Source: Nocardia sp. NBC_00416 | GTDB taxonomy: Bacteria; Actinomycetota; Actinomycetes; Mycobacteriales; Mycobacteriaceae | Length of the DNA: 64,000 bases | Direction: 5' to 3' | Assembly: GCF_036032445.1 (NCBI RefSeq) | Contig: NZ_CP107932.1 | Coordinates: forward strand, 1,242,501-1,306,500 | Shown here: one piece after another, positions 44,912 through 54,066 of the stretch | How positions within the stretch are numbered: position 1 is the first letter of the stretch | Layout of the letters: the number at the start of each line of letters is the position of its first letter | Notes under the pieces: generated by a model | What the model was told of the DNA's origin: nothing | Seen by the model: only the letters and a program-made list of their open reading frames with translations | The model's database searches: none | Translations under genes and position numbers: made by a program

Positions 44912-45690
44912 CGCGCGGCCCGCTCCCACACCATCCACGGGCGATCGCCCCGATGGTATCCGGCGTCCAGTTCGGCACGTTCCTTGAAGGTGTCCGCCGG
45001 TTTCCAGAACCCGTCGTGCTGGTATCCGTACAGCCGGCCGACCGCGGCCAGCGCTCCACAGGAGTCCTCCACCAGGTCCCCGCCCGCGGGCAGGTGGTCG
45101 AAGATCTCCTGGGTCAGCACGAAATAGCCGCCGTTCTCCCAGATCGGGAGTTTGCTCACCGGGGTGATCTGCTTGACCTCACCGCTGGGGAGCACATCCA
45201 CGCAGTGGAACGACGATTGCGGCGGCACGATCATCATCGAGGCCGCGGCGCCGGACGCGGTGAACTGGTCGATCATCTCGTCGAGCGGGGCGTCGGTGAG
45301 GACATCGGAGTAGTTCGCCAGGAACGTGTCGTCACCTTGGAGGTGGGGCCGCACCCGGCGCAGCCGCTCCCCGATGGCCGACTCCAATCCGGTGTCGACG
45401 AATGTAATGGTCCAGTCGGCGATATCGCAGTGCAGCAATTCGACCCGGCCGTCGCGGATGACGAAATCGTTGGACATCGTCTCCTGATAGGTCAGGAAGA
45501 AATTCTTGATGTGATGGGCGCCGTACCCGAGGCAGAGGATGAATTCGGTGTGGCCGAAATGCGCGTAATAGCGCATCACATGCCAGATCAGCGGCCGCGG
45601 TCCCACCATCTGCATCGGCTTGGGCGGACCGTCGGTCTCTCCGCTGCGCATCCGCATGCCGTACCCACCACAGAACAACACGACCTTCAT
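44908..45690 (-). CDS. Glucose-1-phosphate cytidylyltransferase-like nucleotidyltransferase
   Basis: ATG 45690 overlaps the preceding stop (ATGA). The 260-residue protein opens KVVLFCGGYGMRMR and PPKPMQMVG, the nucleotide-binding loop and sugar-phosphate Lys of RfbF, with LANYSDVLTDAPLDEMI for the metal-binding Asp. RfbF makes CDP-glucose. The expected next enzyme, CDP-glucose 4,6-dehydratase, is absent unless the SDR protein at 43230 replaces it. Confidence 0.85.
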   Translation of the reverse strand: MKVVLFCGGYGMRMRSGETDGPPKPMQMVGPRPLIWHVMRYYAHFGHTEFILCLGYGAHHIKNFFLTYQETMSNDFVIRDGRVELLHCDIADWTITFVDTGLESAIGERLRRVRPHLQGDDTFLANYSDVLTDAPLDEMIDQFTASGAAASMMIVPPQSSFHCVDVLPSGEVKQITPVSKLPIWENGGYFVLTQEIFDHLPAGGDLVEDSCGALAAVGRLYGYQHDGFWKPADTFKERAELDAGYHRGDRPWMVWERAAR

Positions 45691-46964
45691 CGCGCGCCGA
45701 CCTCCACCGGACTCGGCTCCACCACACGGACGGTGGGTAACGGGAACACCAGCCGCCCGCCCCATTCACCGATATGGCGCAACTGCTCGGTGAGTTCGGC
45801 CTCCAGGTTCCAGGGCAGCACGACCACGAAATCCGGGCGGTCGGCGTCGATCCGTTCCGGCGGATGGATCGGTATCCGGGTGCCCGGGGTGTAACGGCCG
45901 TGCTTGTAGGGATTGCGGTCGACCGTGTATTCGAGCAGGTCGGGGCGGATACCGCAATAGTTCAGCAAGGTATTGCCCTTACCGGGCGCCCCGTAGCCGA
46001 CCACCCGCTTGCCGGCGGCCTTCTGTTCGAGCAGGAACCGCAGGAGTTCGTGGCGCACCGTTTCGGCCCGGTCGCGCAGCGAGCGGTAACCCGGCACCGC
46101 GTGCAGTCCGGCGTCCGCCTCGAGCGCGAGCAGCTCCGCCACCCGCGGCGTCGGTTCGGCCACCGCTTCGGGCCGGGCCCAGATCCGCAGCGACCCGCCG
46201 TGCGTCGGAAGTGTCTCCACATCGGCCACCGCCAGTCCGGCCGTCGCGAGCGCGCGCTGCGCCGATGCGAGGGTGTAGTACTGGAAATGTTCGTGGTAGA
46301 TCGTGTCGAACTGGCCGTGCCGTACCAGGTTCAGCGCGTGGTGGACCTCGATCGAGATCCAGCCGTCGTCGGCGACCAGCGTGCGCAATGCCCGGGTGAA
46401 ACCGCGCAGGTCGGGGATGTGCGCGTACACATTGTTCGCCACGACCAATTGCGCGGGCCCGTGTTCGGCGCGTACCTGCCGAGCGGAGTCCTCGTCCAGG
46501 AACCCGGTGGTTGTCGGGACTCCGGCCGCCCGCGCCGCCGCGCCCACGTTCTCCGACGGTTCGATACCCAGGCAGGGAATACCGGCCGCCACCACGTGGC
46601 GCAGCAGATAGCCGTCATTGCTCGCCACCTCGACGAGAAACGAGTGCTCATCCAGTCCCAGCCGGGCGATCGCCGCCTGCACGAACTCCCGCGCGTGCCG
46701 CACCCAACTGTCGGAGTAGGAGGAGAAGTAGGCGTATTCGGTGAACGTCTCCTCCGGTGTGATGAGGGCGGGGATCTGCAGCAGAAGACAGTCCGCGCAC
46801 ACCCGCAGGTGTAACGGATAGGTGGATTCCGGCAGGTTTAGCTGCTCCGCTGACAGGAAACTCTCACAAGGAGGTGTCGCTCCCAGGTCCACGACACTGG
46901 TCAGCCGGGACGAATCACACAATCGACAATGCACTCGGGCTCCACTCGAAACGGTCACGTACAT
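45687..46964 (-). CDS. Sugar C-methyltransferase family protein
   Basis: The 425-residue protein has an N-terminal zinc-binding part (CRLCDSS and CADCLLL), a SAM domain with FLVEVASNDGYLLRHVVAAG as motif I, and a C-terminal domain with RVVGYGAPGKGNTLLNYCGI. This is the TylCIII/NovU-type architecture that adds a methyl group to a keto sugar to give branched-chain deoxysugars. It is the first gene of the minus-strand run and faces the sugar transferase at 47372 across a 400-base gap. Confidence 0.85.
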   Translation of the reverse strand: MYVTVSSGARVHCRLCDSSRLTSVVDLGATPPCESFLSAEQLNLPESTYPLHLRVCADCLLLQIPALITPEETFTEYAYFSSYSDSWVRHAREFVQAAIARLGLDEHSFLVEVASNDGYLLRHVVAAGIPCLGIEPSENVGAAARAAGVPTTTGFLDEDSARQVRAEHGPAQLVVANNVYAHIPDLRGFTRALRTLVADDGWISIEVHHALNLVRHGQFDTIYHEHFQYYTLASAQRALATAGLAVADVETLPTHGGSLRIWARPEAVAEPTPRVAELLALEADAGLHAVPGYRSLRDRAETVRHELLRFLLEQKAAGKRVVGYGAPGKGNTLLNYCGIRPDLLEYTVDRNPYKHGRYTPGTRIPIHPPERIDADRPDFVVVLPWNLEAELTEQLRHIGEWGGRLVFPLPTVRVVEPSPVEVGAR

Positions 46965-47371
46965 CGGCGGCGCCCCGCAGCCCCGAGAAGCAACTTCTCT
47001 GTGCCGATCGACGGAAAAATAGCACCTATCCGGCGCAGTTGCGACACGGCCTCACCAGACCTTTGCTCATTAGTGACCTATGGCATATCTTCAGCAAACT
47101 CCGTAACGAATGCCCGTCGAACAACGATGGTGGACAACCGAAAAGGGCAATTCCCCCGGACTTGCGACCGATCCGATCGGTCCGGAATCACGATTCCGTA
47201 CTCGACTCTTGTGCGAATGGGCGATGGGGGCAATACTTCTGCAACAAGATCGGCTCCGCCGCGCGGCGTCTCTGCGTTCCCGAGGCGGGCCATCCCGGAA
47301 AACAGCGTGTAATCAGCTGTCGCGCACGACAGCCGGGGCACGGACGTTCGAAGTTCAAGCGGGTAAGTTTC
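46965..47371. promoter_or_regulatory. Divergent promoter region of the polysaccharide locus
   Basis: This 407-base gap separates the divergent starts at 46964 (-) and 47372 (+) and is less GC-rich than the genes. It holds two adjacent palindromes: ACCGATC-C-GATCGGT at 47167-47181 and CGGAATC-AC-GATTCCG at 47183-47198. Open frames across it lack ribosome binding sites and protein-like sequence. It presumably carries promoters for both halves of the locus. Confidence 0.5.
47167..47198. repeat. Two adjacent perfect palindromes, candidate operators
   Basis: A 7-1-7 palindrome (47167-47181) is followed one base later by a 7-2-7 palindrome (47183-47198). Both are perfect. They lie about 175-205 bases upstream of the sugar transferase start. 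No regulator gene adjoins them. Confidence 0.4.
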
Positions 47372-48853
47372 ATGGTTCTGGATCTCGGTGTGGTCGGAGG
47401 TGCCGTCGACTTGCACCTTCCGGGTCCCGGTGATCGGGACTCATGGCGCGCCGGTTATGTGCGCCGGCTCGCCGGTACCGACATCCTCGTGGTCGCCGCG
47501 GCAGTCCTGTGCGCGCAACTGTTCAGCATGTATCCCCTCGGCTGGGAACTCGACCCGCGGACCACCGCGCTCACCCTCGGTATCGGGCTCGCCTGGTCGA
47601 TTCTGCTGGGCTCGAACGGGTCCCGGTCTCCACACACGATCGGTGCGGGCGCCGACGAATACCGTCGCCTCATCTCGGCCACCCTGCAGCTGTTCGGCAC
47701 GATCGCCATCGCCTCCCTGATCCTGCGCGTCGATATCGCCCACGACCACCTGGTGGTCGCATTGCCCCTCGGCTTGTTCGGCCTGATCGCCACCCGCGCC
47801 CTGTGGCGGGGACACGCGGCCCGGCATCGGGCGCTGGGCCGGTATCGCCGCTCGGTTCTCGTGGTCGGCAGCCCCGAAGCCGCCCGCGCTGTGACGGCCG
47901 CCCTCTCCGAGCAGGATATGCACGGCTACTACGTCGTCGGTGTGTGCACGCCCACCGGTGACGCGCTCGCCGAACCCGCCACACTGCGCGTCGGCCCGCG
48001 CGAGATCCCGATCGTCGGCAATGATCGCTCGGTCCGCAGTGCGGTCCGCCGCACCGGCGCCGACACCGTCGTGGTGATGGCCACCGACCGGCTCGGCCCC
48101 CGCGATATCCGCCGACTCGCCTGGGACCTCGACGCGTTCGGCACCGAGCTGATCGTCGCGCCCGGCATCATGAACATCTCCGGCACCCGCATGTCGAACC
48201 AGGTACTGGCCGGTATTCCGATGCTGCACATCGAACGTCCGCAATACGATCGGGCGCTCTCGTTCGGCAAGGCCGTCTTCGATCTCTGCTTTTCCGTGCT
48301 GATCCTGACGGCGATCGCGCCGGTGTTGCTCGTTCTCGCGGGCGCGGTCAAATTCACCAGCGCCGGGCCGGTCTTCTACCTGTCGGAGCGGATCGGCGTG
48401 GACGGCAAACCCTTCCGGATGATCAAGTTCCGCAGTATGTACCTGCGGGCCGATCGCGAAGCCGCCACGTTGATCAGCGCCAACGGCGGCAACCCGCTGT
48501 TCTTCAAGTTGAAGGACGACCCGCGGGTCACTCCGGTGGGCCGCCTCCTGCGCAAGTACAGCCTCGACGAGCTGCCCCAGTTCTTCAATGTGCTCCGCCG
48601 CGATATGAGCGTCGTCGGACCGCGCCCCCAGGTGCGCCGTGAGGTCCATTCCTATGACGGGGTCATGCGCCGGCGGCTGCTGGTGCGTCCCGGGATCACG
48701 GGGCTGTGGCAGGTGAGCGGACGCTCGGATCTGTCCCCCGAGGAATCGGTCGAGCTCGATATCTCCTACGTCGAGAACTGGTCCATGCTGTTGGATCTGC
48801 GGATCATCGCCCGCACCCTCCGAGCTGTCGCCAGAGGTGACGGGGCGTACTGA
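47372..48853 (+). CDS. Polyprenyl-phosphate sugar phosphotransferase (WcaJ/RfbP family)
   Basis: ATG 47372 gives 493 residues, a normal WcaJ length. The N-terminal part has four to five helices and a CoA-binding-like soluble domain (RRSVLVVGSPEAARAVTAAL); the C-terminal catalytic domain has FDLCFSVLILTAIAPVLLVL, FYLSERIGVDGKPFRMIKFR, KYSLDELPQFFNVLRRDMS and GPRPQVR. The enzyme transfers a sugar-1-phosphate to undecaprenyl or decaprenyl phosphate, the first step of repeat-unit synthesis for the adjoining Wzx/Wzy locus. Confidence 0.92.
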   Translation: MVLDLGVVGGAVDLHLPGPGDRDSWRAGYVRRLAGTDILVVAAAVLCAQLFSMYPLGWELDPRTTALTLGIGLAWSILLGSNGSRSPHTIGAGADEYRRLISATLQLFGTIAIASLILRVDIAHDHLVVALPLGLFGLIATRALWRGHAARHRALGRYRRSVLVVGSPEAARAVTAALSEQDMHGYYVVGVCTPTGDALAEPATLRVGPREIPIVGNDRSVRSAVRRTGADTVVVMATDRLGPRDIRRLAWDLDAFGTELIVAPGIMNISGTRMSNQVLAGIPMLHIERPQYDRALSFGKAVFDLCFSVLILTAIAPVLLVLAGAVKFTSAGPVFYLSERIGVDGKPFRMIKFRSMYLRADREAATLISANGGNPLFFKLKDDPRVTPVGRLLRKYSLDELPQFFNVLRRDMSVVGPRPQVRREVHSYDGVMRRRLLVRPGITGLWQVSGRSDLSPEESVELDISYVENWSMLLDLRIIARTLRAVARGDGAY

Positions 48854-49087
48854 GGTCCGCTCGCGTCGGTGTCGGGCGAACCGCCCGCAGCTTCATCTCC
48901 CTCTCGATCACGGGGCCGAGCCTGCTCACGTCCGGGCTGTTCCGAGTTTTCGTCGACGATCGACCAAACCGGGAACCGGGGCAGAACGAACTCCCTCGGG
49001 TGCCGTTCCCGGCCCCGGTCGCCACCGGGGCGCCGCGACGGCATCCCCGCAGTGACCGACGACAGTCAGACGAGAGGGTCCCGGATA

Positions 49088-50113
49088 GTGAGAACAAGGC
49101 AATCGATGGGTACCGCGACACTGCGCTGGGTGCTGGCCGCTGCGCTGGCCACCGGCGGCCTGGTCGGGTCGGGCAGCGCGGTGACTGCCGACCCGGGGGC
49201 GGCCGGTGTCGTATCGGTGGATCCCGTGGACGACCGCCGGCAAACAGTCACGGTGTTCTCGCCCGCGATGAACAGGGCGATTCCGGTGCAGGTCATCCGT
49301 GCCGCCGACGCGTCAAAGCCGCGACCCACGATGTACCTGCTCAACGGTTCCGGGGGTGGTCCGAACGAGAGCGGGTGGGATGTGCAGACCGACGCCGTGA
49401 GTTTCCTGCGCGGCAAGGATGTCAATGTCGTCACCCCGTACGGCGGCGCCAACTCCTACTACACCGACTGGCTACGCGACGACGCCGTACTGGGTCGCAA
49501 CAAATGGCAGACCTTCCTCAACGAAGAGCTACCGCCGGTCATCGAGGGCTACCTGGGCGCCAACGGGGACCGTGCACTGGCCGGGGTTTCGATGAGCGGC
49601 ACCTCGGTACTGAATCTGGCGATCGCCGAGCCCGGATTCTGGAAGAGCGTCGCGTCCTACAGCGGGTGTGCGCAGACCTCGGATCCGGTCGGACACGAGT
49701 ACGTGCGGCTCACCGTGGAACTCTGGGGCGGTGGGCAGAGCGTCGAGAACATGTGGGGTCCCGCCGGCGGGCCGCTGTGGCGTGCCAATGATCCGCTGGT
49801 CAACGCCGATCGACTGCGTGGGACTCCCGTCTATCTGAGCACGGGCAGCGGGATCCCGGCGGCGCCGCACGACACTCCTGCCGATCGGCGGGTACAGGAG
49901 GGCCGGATTCCGCTCCCGGTACAGCTCGCGTTCGGTGGTCCGATCGAAGCGGCCATCCACCAGTGCACGGTGAACATGACGAATCGTCTGCGCGAACTCG
50001 ATATCCCGGTGACGCTGGACGACCGTCCGGCCGGAACCCATTCCTGGGGTTACTGGGAGGACGATCTGCGCAGTTCCTGGCCCTTCCTGGCCCAGTCGAT
50101 CGGCATCGGGTGA
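49088..50113 (+). CDS. Secreted esterase of the Ag85/mycolyltransferase-like family
   Basis: GTG 49088 has GAGGG about 9 bases upstream and yields a signal peptide with a basic start (VRTRQ) and hydrophobic helix LRWVLAAALATGGLVGSGSA. The mature alpha/beta hydrolase has YLLNGSGGG, NVVTPYGG, the nucleophile in GVSMSGTS (Ser168) and the terminal catalytic His in AGTHSWGYW (His318). Total 341 residues. Ag85 proteins transfer mycolic acids to trehalose and arabinogalactan; paralogues of this type are common in Nocardia and their acyl acceptors are unproven. Confidence 0.85.
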   Translation: MRTRQSMGTATLRWVLAAALATGGLVGSGSAVTADPGAAGVVSVDPVDDRRQTVTVFSPAMNRAIPVQVIRAADASKPRPTMYLLNGSGGGPNESGWDVQTDAVSFLRGKDVNVVTPYGGANSYYTDWLRDDAVLGRNKWQTFLNEELPPVIEGYLGANGDRALAGVSMSGTSVLNLAIAEPGFWKSVASYSGCAQTSDPVGHEYVRLTVELWGGGQSVENMWGPAGGPLWRANDPLVNADRLRGTPVYLSTGSGIPAAPHDTPADRRVQEGRIPLPVQLAFGGPIEAAIHQCTVNMTNRLRELDIPVTLDDRPAGTHSWGYWEDDLRSSWPFLAQSIGIG

Positions 50114-50244
50114 TCTGTCGGCGCGGCGGGTTCCGAGCCCCCGCCGAGCGCAGGTCCCCGATCGCCCGCTGACGCGGCACGGTCTCCGACCACGGGCCGC
50201 CGGAGGTCCCCGGCCGCCCGTCCGACGTCGCGTCGAACCCGCCG

Positions 50245-51642
50245 TCAGCCCACCAGATCCCGTTCGCGCGAACCGATGCGCAGGTCGCGCAGGAAGCGGC
50301 GCCACACCAGGGCGGCCGTCGCACCGAAACCGACGCAGAGACCGAGCCAGATACCCGGGCCGCGCCAGTCCAAGGCCAGTCCGAAGACCGTCATCGCGGG
50401 TACACCGAGCGCGAAATAGCCCACCAGCGTGCTCTGCATCCCGGCCTTCGTGTTGCCGATACCGCGCAGCAGGCCGATGCACAGGTTCTGCGAGCCCTTG
50501 CAGTACTGCTGGACGATGGCGAACCACAGCAGTGTCGAAGCGGCCCCGACCACCGCGGCGTCGTCGCGGTGGGCTCCGAGGAACGGGGCCAGCACGAGTC
50601 CCGGCGCGAGTACGTAGATCAGGCCGGTCACGGTCATGAAGGCGAAACCGAGAGCGAAGGTCCGGCCCGCGATGGCGGCGACCGCGTCCCGGTCGCCCTG
50701 TCCTACGGTGCGGCTCACCAGGATCGACGAACCCTGCGACAGTCCGATGTTCACCTGGTAGACGATGTAGGCGAGCTGGTTGACGATATTGCTGGCGGCC
50801 AGCGCCACCGCCCCGAACCCGCCCATCAGCACGGTGGCGATCGAGGTGATCGCCGCCTCCGCGCCGTAGGTCAGTGAGATCGGCGCCCCCGTGCGGACTA
50901 TCCGCAGCACGGTCGCGCGGTCGGCGTGCCAGGCCCGTAGCGACACGAGGTCACCGAGCACGGGGTCGCGCCGGACGCGGAACAGATAGATGCCGCAGGT
51001 CCAGACCTGGACCAGTGTGGTGGCCAGCCCGATTCCCGCCGGGCCGAGTCGCGGGACGCCGAACCAGCCGAAGACGAACAGCGCATCGAGCAGCGCGTTG
51101 ACTCCGATCGACCAGAGTGTCACCCGGAGCAAGGAACCGGCGCGGCGCATGCCGACGGCGAACTGCCGCAGTACGTTCAGCCACAGCATCGGAATCAGTC
51201 CGGGGGCCAGGGTCCACATGATCGGCCGGGCGAGTTCGAGCACGGCCGCGTCCTGCCCGAGCCCGCGCAGGGCATAGCTCAGCGCGACCAGGACGAGCGC
51301 GCCGGCCGCGGAGGTCAGGGTCGCGACCAGCAGCGCCGCCCGCAGATATTCCCTGATCTCTTCGTGTGCGGCTGTGCCGAGGTCGTCGGTCCCGGTTCGC
51401 TGCTCGCCGCGCCCGGCCGCCGCGGCGATCATGTTCCCGACACCCGTGATCATGCCGACGCACATGGTGCGCAGCTGGTTGTACAGCAACAGCGCGAGCC
51501 CGCCCGCGGCCACCGCGGCCACCCCGAGCAGTCCCATCATGGCCAGATCGACCGTGGTCAGCGCGACCTGTGCGAGTTGGATCCCGGCGATCGGCCCGGC
51601 GAGGGCCAGGATCGCCCGGTAGTTCCGCCAGTGAGATGTCAT
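50245..51642 (-). CDS. MATE-family efflux transporter
   Basis: The 465-residue protein has 12 predicted helices in two homologous halves. The start NYRAILALAGPIAGIQLAQV and VALTTVDLAMMGLLG, and the second-half counterparts APISLTYGAEA and VALAASNIVNQ, match the MATE family. It is the last gene of the operon starting at 55031 and lies 7 bases after the SbnA-like gene, so its likely cargo is the product of that operon. Confidence 0.9.
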   Translation of the reverse strand: MTSHWRNYRAILALAGPIAGIQLAQVALTTVDLAMMGLLGVAAVAAGGLALLLYNQLRTMCVGMITGVGNMIAAAAGRGEQRTGTDDLGTAAHEEIREYLRAALLVATLTSAAGALVLVALSYALRGLGQDAAVLELARPIMWTLAPGLIPMLWLNVLRQFAVGMRRAGSLLRVTLWSIGVNALLDALFVFGWFGVPRLGPAGIGLATTLVQVWTCGIYLFRVRRDPVLGDLVSLRAWHADRATVLRIVRTGAPISLTYGAEAAITSIATVLMGGFGAVALAASNIVNQLAYIVYQVNIGLSQGSSILVSRTVGQGDRDAVAAIAGRTFALGFAFMTVTGLIYVLAPGLVLAPFLGAHRDDAAVVGAASTLLWFAIVQQYCKGSQNLCIGLLRGIGNTKAGMQSTLVGYFALGVPAMTVFGLALDWRGPGIWLGLCVGFGATAALVWRRFLRDLRIGSRERDLVG

Positions 51643-51649
51643 CGGTGAC

Positions 51650-52720
51650 CTATGCTCCCGTCCGCACGAGATCGGTGGACGCGAGCCGCACCGACTCGTC
51701 GTAGGCGCGGCAGAGCCGGACGATCCGCTGGTGCGCGGATTGATCGTAGAGGCCGCGGGCCGCGAGCCAATCCTCGTCGTAGACGGTGTCGAGGTACTTC
51801 TCGCCCGCGTCGCACACCAGCACTACCACCGTGCTGCCCGCAGGCAGGTGCACCAGTCGGCGCAATGCGACATGGACGGCGGCGCCCGCGGTACCGCCGA
51901 TGAGGATGCCGGTGCGCCGCGCGACCACCCGCGCGGTGGCGAAGGCGTCGATATCGCGGACCCGGCAGTCTTCGTCGATCACGTCGTATTTCACATTGCC
52001 GCCCACCGGGAATCCCGCGGGGCTGCCGGCGCCCGTCTGCCAGTAGCCGCCCGCCGGGCCGCCGAAGATGATGGACCCCGCGGGTTCCACACCGATCGCG
52101 CGGACTCCGGAGCCCAGCCGCCGCAGTTCCGCTACGGTGCCGCACAGGGAGCCGCCGGTGCCCACCGCGCCGACGAGATAGTCGATATCGGTCGCCAGAT
52201 CTTTGCGCAATTCGGCGGCGAGCTCGCGATACCCGGTGTTGTTGTGTGGGTTGTTGTGCTGATCGGGCTGGTAGGCCCCGGTGCGCGTGCTGATCTCGGC
52301 CGCGACCCGGCGGCGCCGCACACTGCTGGGGCCTTCGGTGCCGGCACTGTCCACGATCACCAGATGCGCGCCCATGGCCTTCATGGCCCGGAGTTTGTCG
52401 GCGGCGGCGTGATCGTCCACCACGGCCGTGAAGGAATAGCCGCGTTCCAGCGCCATCAGCGCCAGGCCGGTGCCGGTGTTACCGGAGGTGGGTTCCACGA
52501 TATGACCGCCCGGCCGCAGTTCCCCGCTGTCCTCGGCCTGCACGACCATCTCCCGCGCCATCCGCACCTTGGCCGATCCGGTCGGGTTGAACTGCTCGAG
52601 TTTGAGCAGCAGCCGGGTGCCCGCACCGGTGCGGACCAGCTCGAGCAAAGGGGTGGCGCCGATCAGCTCGGAGGCGAACCGAACCACGTTCTCGCCGTGC
52701 CGGGGCGGCTGCGCGCTCAT
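51650..52720 (-). CDS. SbnA-like PLP synthase (amino-acid beta-substitution)
   Basis: The 356-residue fold-type II PLP enzyme has the cofactor Lys in NPTGSAKVR (Lys51), phosphate loop EPTSGNTGTG (79-84) and GAVGTGGSLCGTV. SbnA condenses O-phosphoserine with glutamate to form an aminocarboxyethyl amino acid, the precursor of 2,3-diaminopropionate. This homologue is followed by no siderophore synthetase, so the acceptor amino acid may differ (for example aspartate). ATG 52720 overlaps the decarboxylase stop (ATGA). Confidence 0.85.
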   Translation of the reverse strand: MSAQPPRHGENVVRFASELIGATPLLELVRTGAGTRLLLKLEQFNPTGSAKVRMAREMVVQAEDSGELRPGGHIVEPTSGNTGTGLALMALERGYSFTAVVDDHAAADKLRAMKAMGAHLVIVDSAGTEGPSSVRRRRVAAEISTRTGAYQPDQHNNPHNNTGYRELAAELRKDLATDIDYLVGAVGTGGSLCGTVAELRRLGSGVRAIGVEPAGSIIFGGPAGGYWQTGAGSPAGFPVGGNVKYDVIDEDCRVRDIDAFATARVVARRTGILIGGTAGAAVHVALRRLVHLPAGSTVVVLVCDAGEKYLDTVYDEDWLAARGLYDQSAHQRIVRLCRAYDESVRLASTDLVRTGA

Positions 52721-54066
52721 CGGTCCAGCCTCCAGCGCAGTCGGTCGTCCGCGTCGGTGACGACGATCTTGGGCGGTAGCGGCAGCTGATGGAACTCGCT
52801 CTCGTTCTTGTCCATCTGGTAGCCGGCGGTATTCGGGTACAGCAGCAGATCACCGGCGCGCGGCCGCTGCGACAGCAGCACCTTGCGCCAGGTGAGGACG
52901 TCGTACTCCATACAGCTGGCGCCGCCGACACAGGTCGCGACCGGACGCGGGTCCGGGTCGGCGGCGCGCGGCACCAGGATCGGATCGGGCAGGAACTCGC
53001 TGCCCTTCCACTGCTCGGACACGCTCATGCTGAGGCCGTGCACGGTGGCGATCCCGTAGTCGGCGTTCTGTTTGAAGCCGAGCAGCGGGAACACGCTGAA
53101 CCCCGCGTCGATCAGCAGGGCGCGGCCCGGTTCCAGGAAGAGCGCGATATCGGCGCTCCGCAGACGCTCGGCCAGGCTGCGCCCGTGGCAGGTTTCGGTG
53201 AGGATCGCATCGAGCATGGCGGCCCCGGTGGGCTGCTGGGCGTAGGGATAGAACTTCTCGAACCGCCTGCCCGCGTGGAACCATTCGTCGCGGTGATCGC
53301 GCTGGAAGGCCGCCCAGTCCTCGTCCCGCACGTATCGGCAGGCGAAGCCGCCGCCGATCGAGATCGCCGATACCGGGAGTCCGCGCGCGCGGGTTCGCTC
53401 GCACAGCCCGATCACCTGGTGGGCGAGTTCGGCGCGGGGCGCGACCGCGTAGCCGTCGAGATGGAACGAGAAGCCGAGTAGTTCGACCTGCTCGCGCAGA
53501 TCCACGCAGCGGGCGACCGCGTGATCCAGGTCGGCCTCCGATAAACCGAATCGGCTGTCCGGGGCGGTCGGCGGCAGTACGCGCAGCAGAATCCGCAATC
53601 GCCCCGCCGTGCGGGCGATGTGCGCGCCGCGTGCCAGTTCGTCGAGTGCGTCGACGGCGACAATGCAGTCGTGCCGTGCTGCCAGCCGCAGCAGCGCATC
53701 GGTCTTCGCGGCCCCGGTCACGCAGATATCGCGGCCCCGGATGCCGTGCGCCAAGGCGTGCACCAGCTCGGGTTCGGACGCGACATCGGCTCCCGCGCCG
53801 AGGTCGGCGACCACGGGCAGCCAGCAACCGGCCTTGTTCGCTTTCTTGCCGTAGTACACCCGACCACGGGTCTCGTGCCGGGACAGCACCGTCTGGAAAT
53901 CCCGGAGATTGGCGCCGAACTGCTCGGGGTGGACCACATGGAACGGTCCGCCGACGGCGTGGTGAATATCGAAGAGGAGCTGCCGATCGTCGATGACCCG
54001 CCGTTGCCAGGCCAGCTCGACGGCCGGCAGTGCGGGAAGGTCGATCGTGGTGGGACTCAGGTCCAC
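52717..54066 (-). CDS. Type III PLP-dependent decarboxylase (SbnH/DAP decarboxylase-like)
   Basis: GTG 54066 overlaps the end of the SbnB-like gene by 10 bases. The 449-residue alanine-racemase-fold enzyme has YYGKKANK with the cofactor Lys75, DVASEPELVHAL, SFHLDGYAVAP, ISIGGGFACRY, EPGRALLIDAG and the active-site SCMEYD (Cys385, Asp389). Such enzymes decarboxylate alpha-amino acids with a free amine: diaminopimelate, ornithine, or citryl-diaminopropionate in SbnH. Here removal of the serine-derived carboxyl would leave an ethylenediamine unit. Confidence 0.87.
   Translation of the reverse strand: MDLSPTTIDLPALPAVELAWQRRVIDDRQLLFDIHHAVGGPFHVVHPEQFGANLRDFQTVLSRHETRGRVYYGKKANKAGCWLPVVADLGAGADVASEPELVHALAHGIRGRDICVTGAAKTDALLRLAARHDCIVAVDALDELARGAHIARTAGRLRILLRVLPPTAPDSRFGLSEADLDHAVARCVDLREQVELLGFSFHLDGYAVAPRAELAHQVIGLCERTRARGLPVSAISIGGGFACRYVRDEDWAAFQRDHRDEWFHAGRRFEKFYPYAQQPTGAAMLDAILTETCHGRSLAERLRSADIALFLEPGRALLIDAGFSVFPLLGFKQNADYGIATVHGLSMSVSEQWKGSEFLPDPILVPRAADPDPRPVATCVGGASCMEYDVLTWRKVLLSQRPRAGDLLLYPNTAGYQMDKNESEFHQLPLPPKIVVTDADDRLRWRLDR

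Noticed and set aside
46874..47371. N-terminal extension of the sugar transferase frame
   Set aside because: It would add about 166 residues without protein character and cross the divergent promoter region; 493 residues from 47372 is the normal length.
50114..50244. Terminator between the esterase and MATE genes
   Set aside because: Only a weak 6-bp stem (GGCGGG/CCCGCC) is visible, not enough to call.
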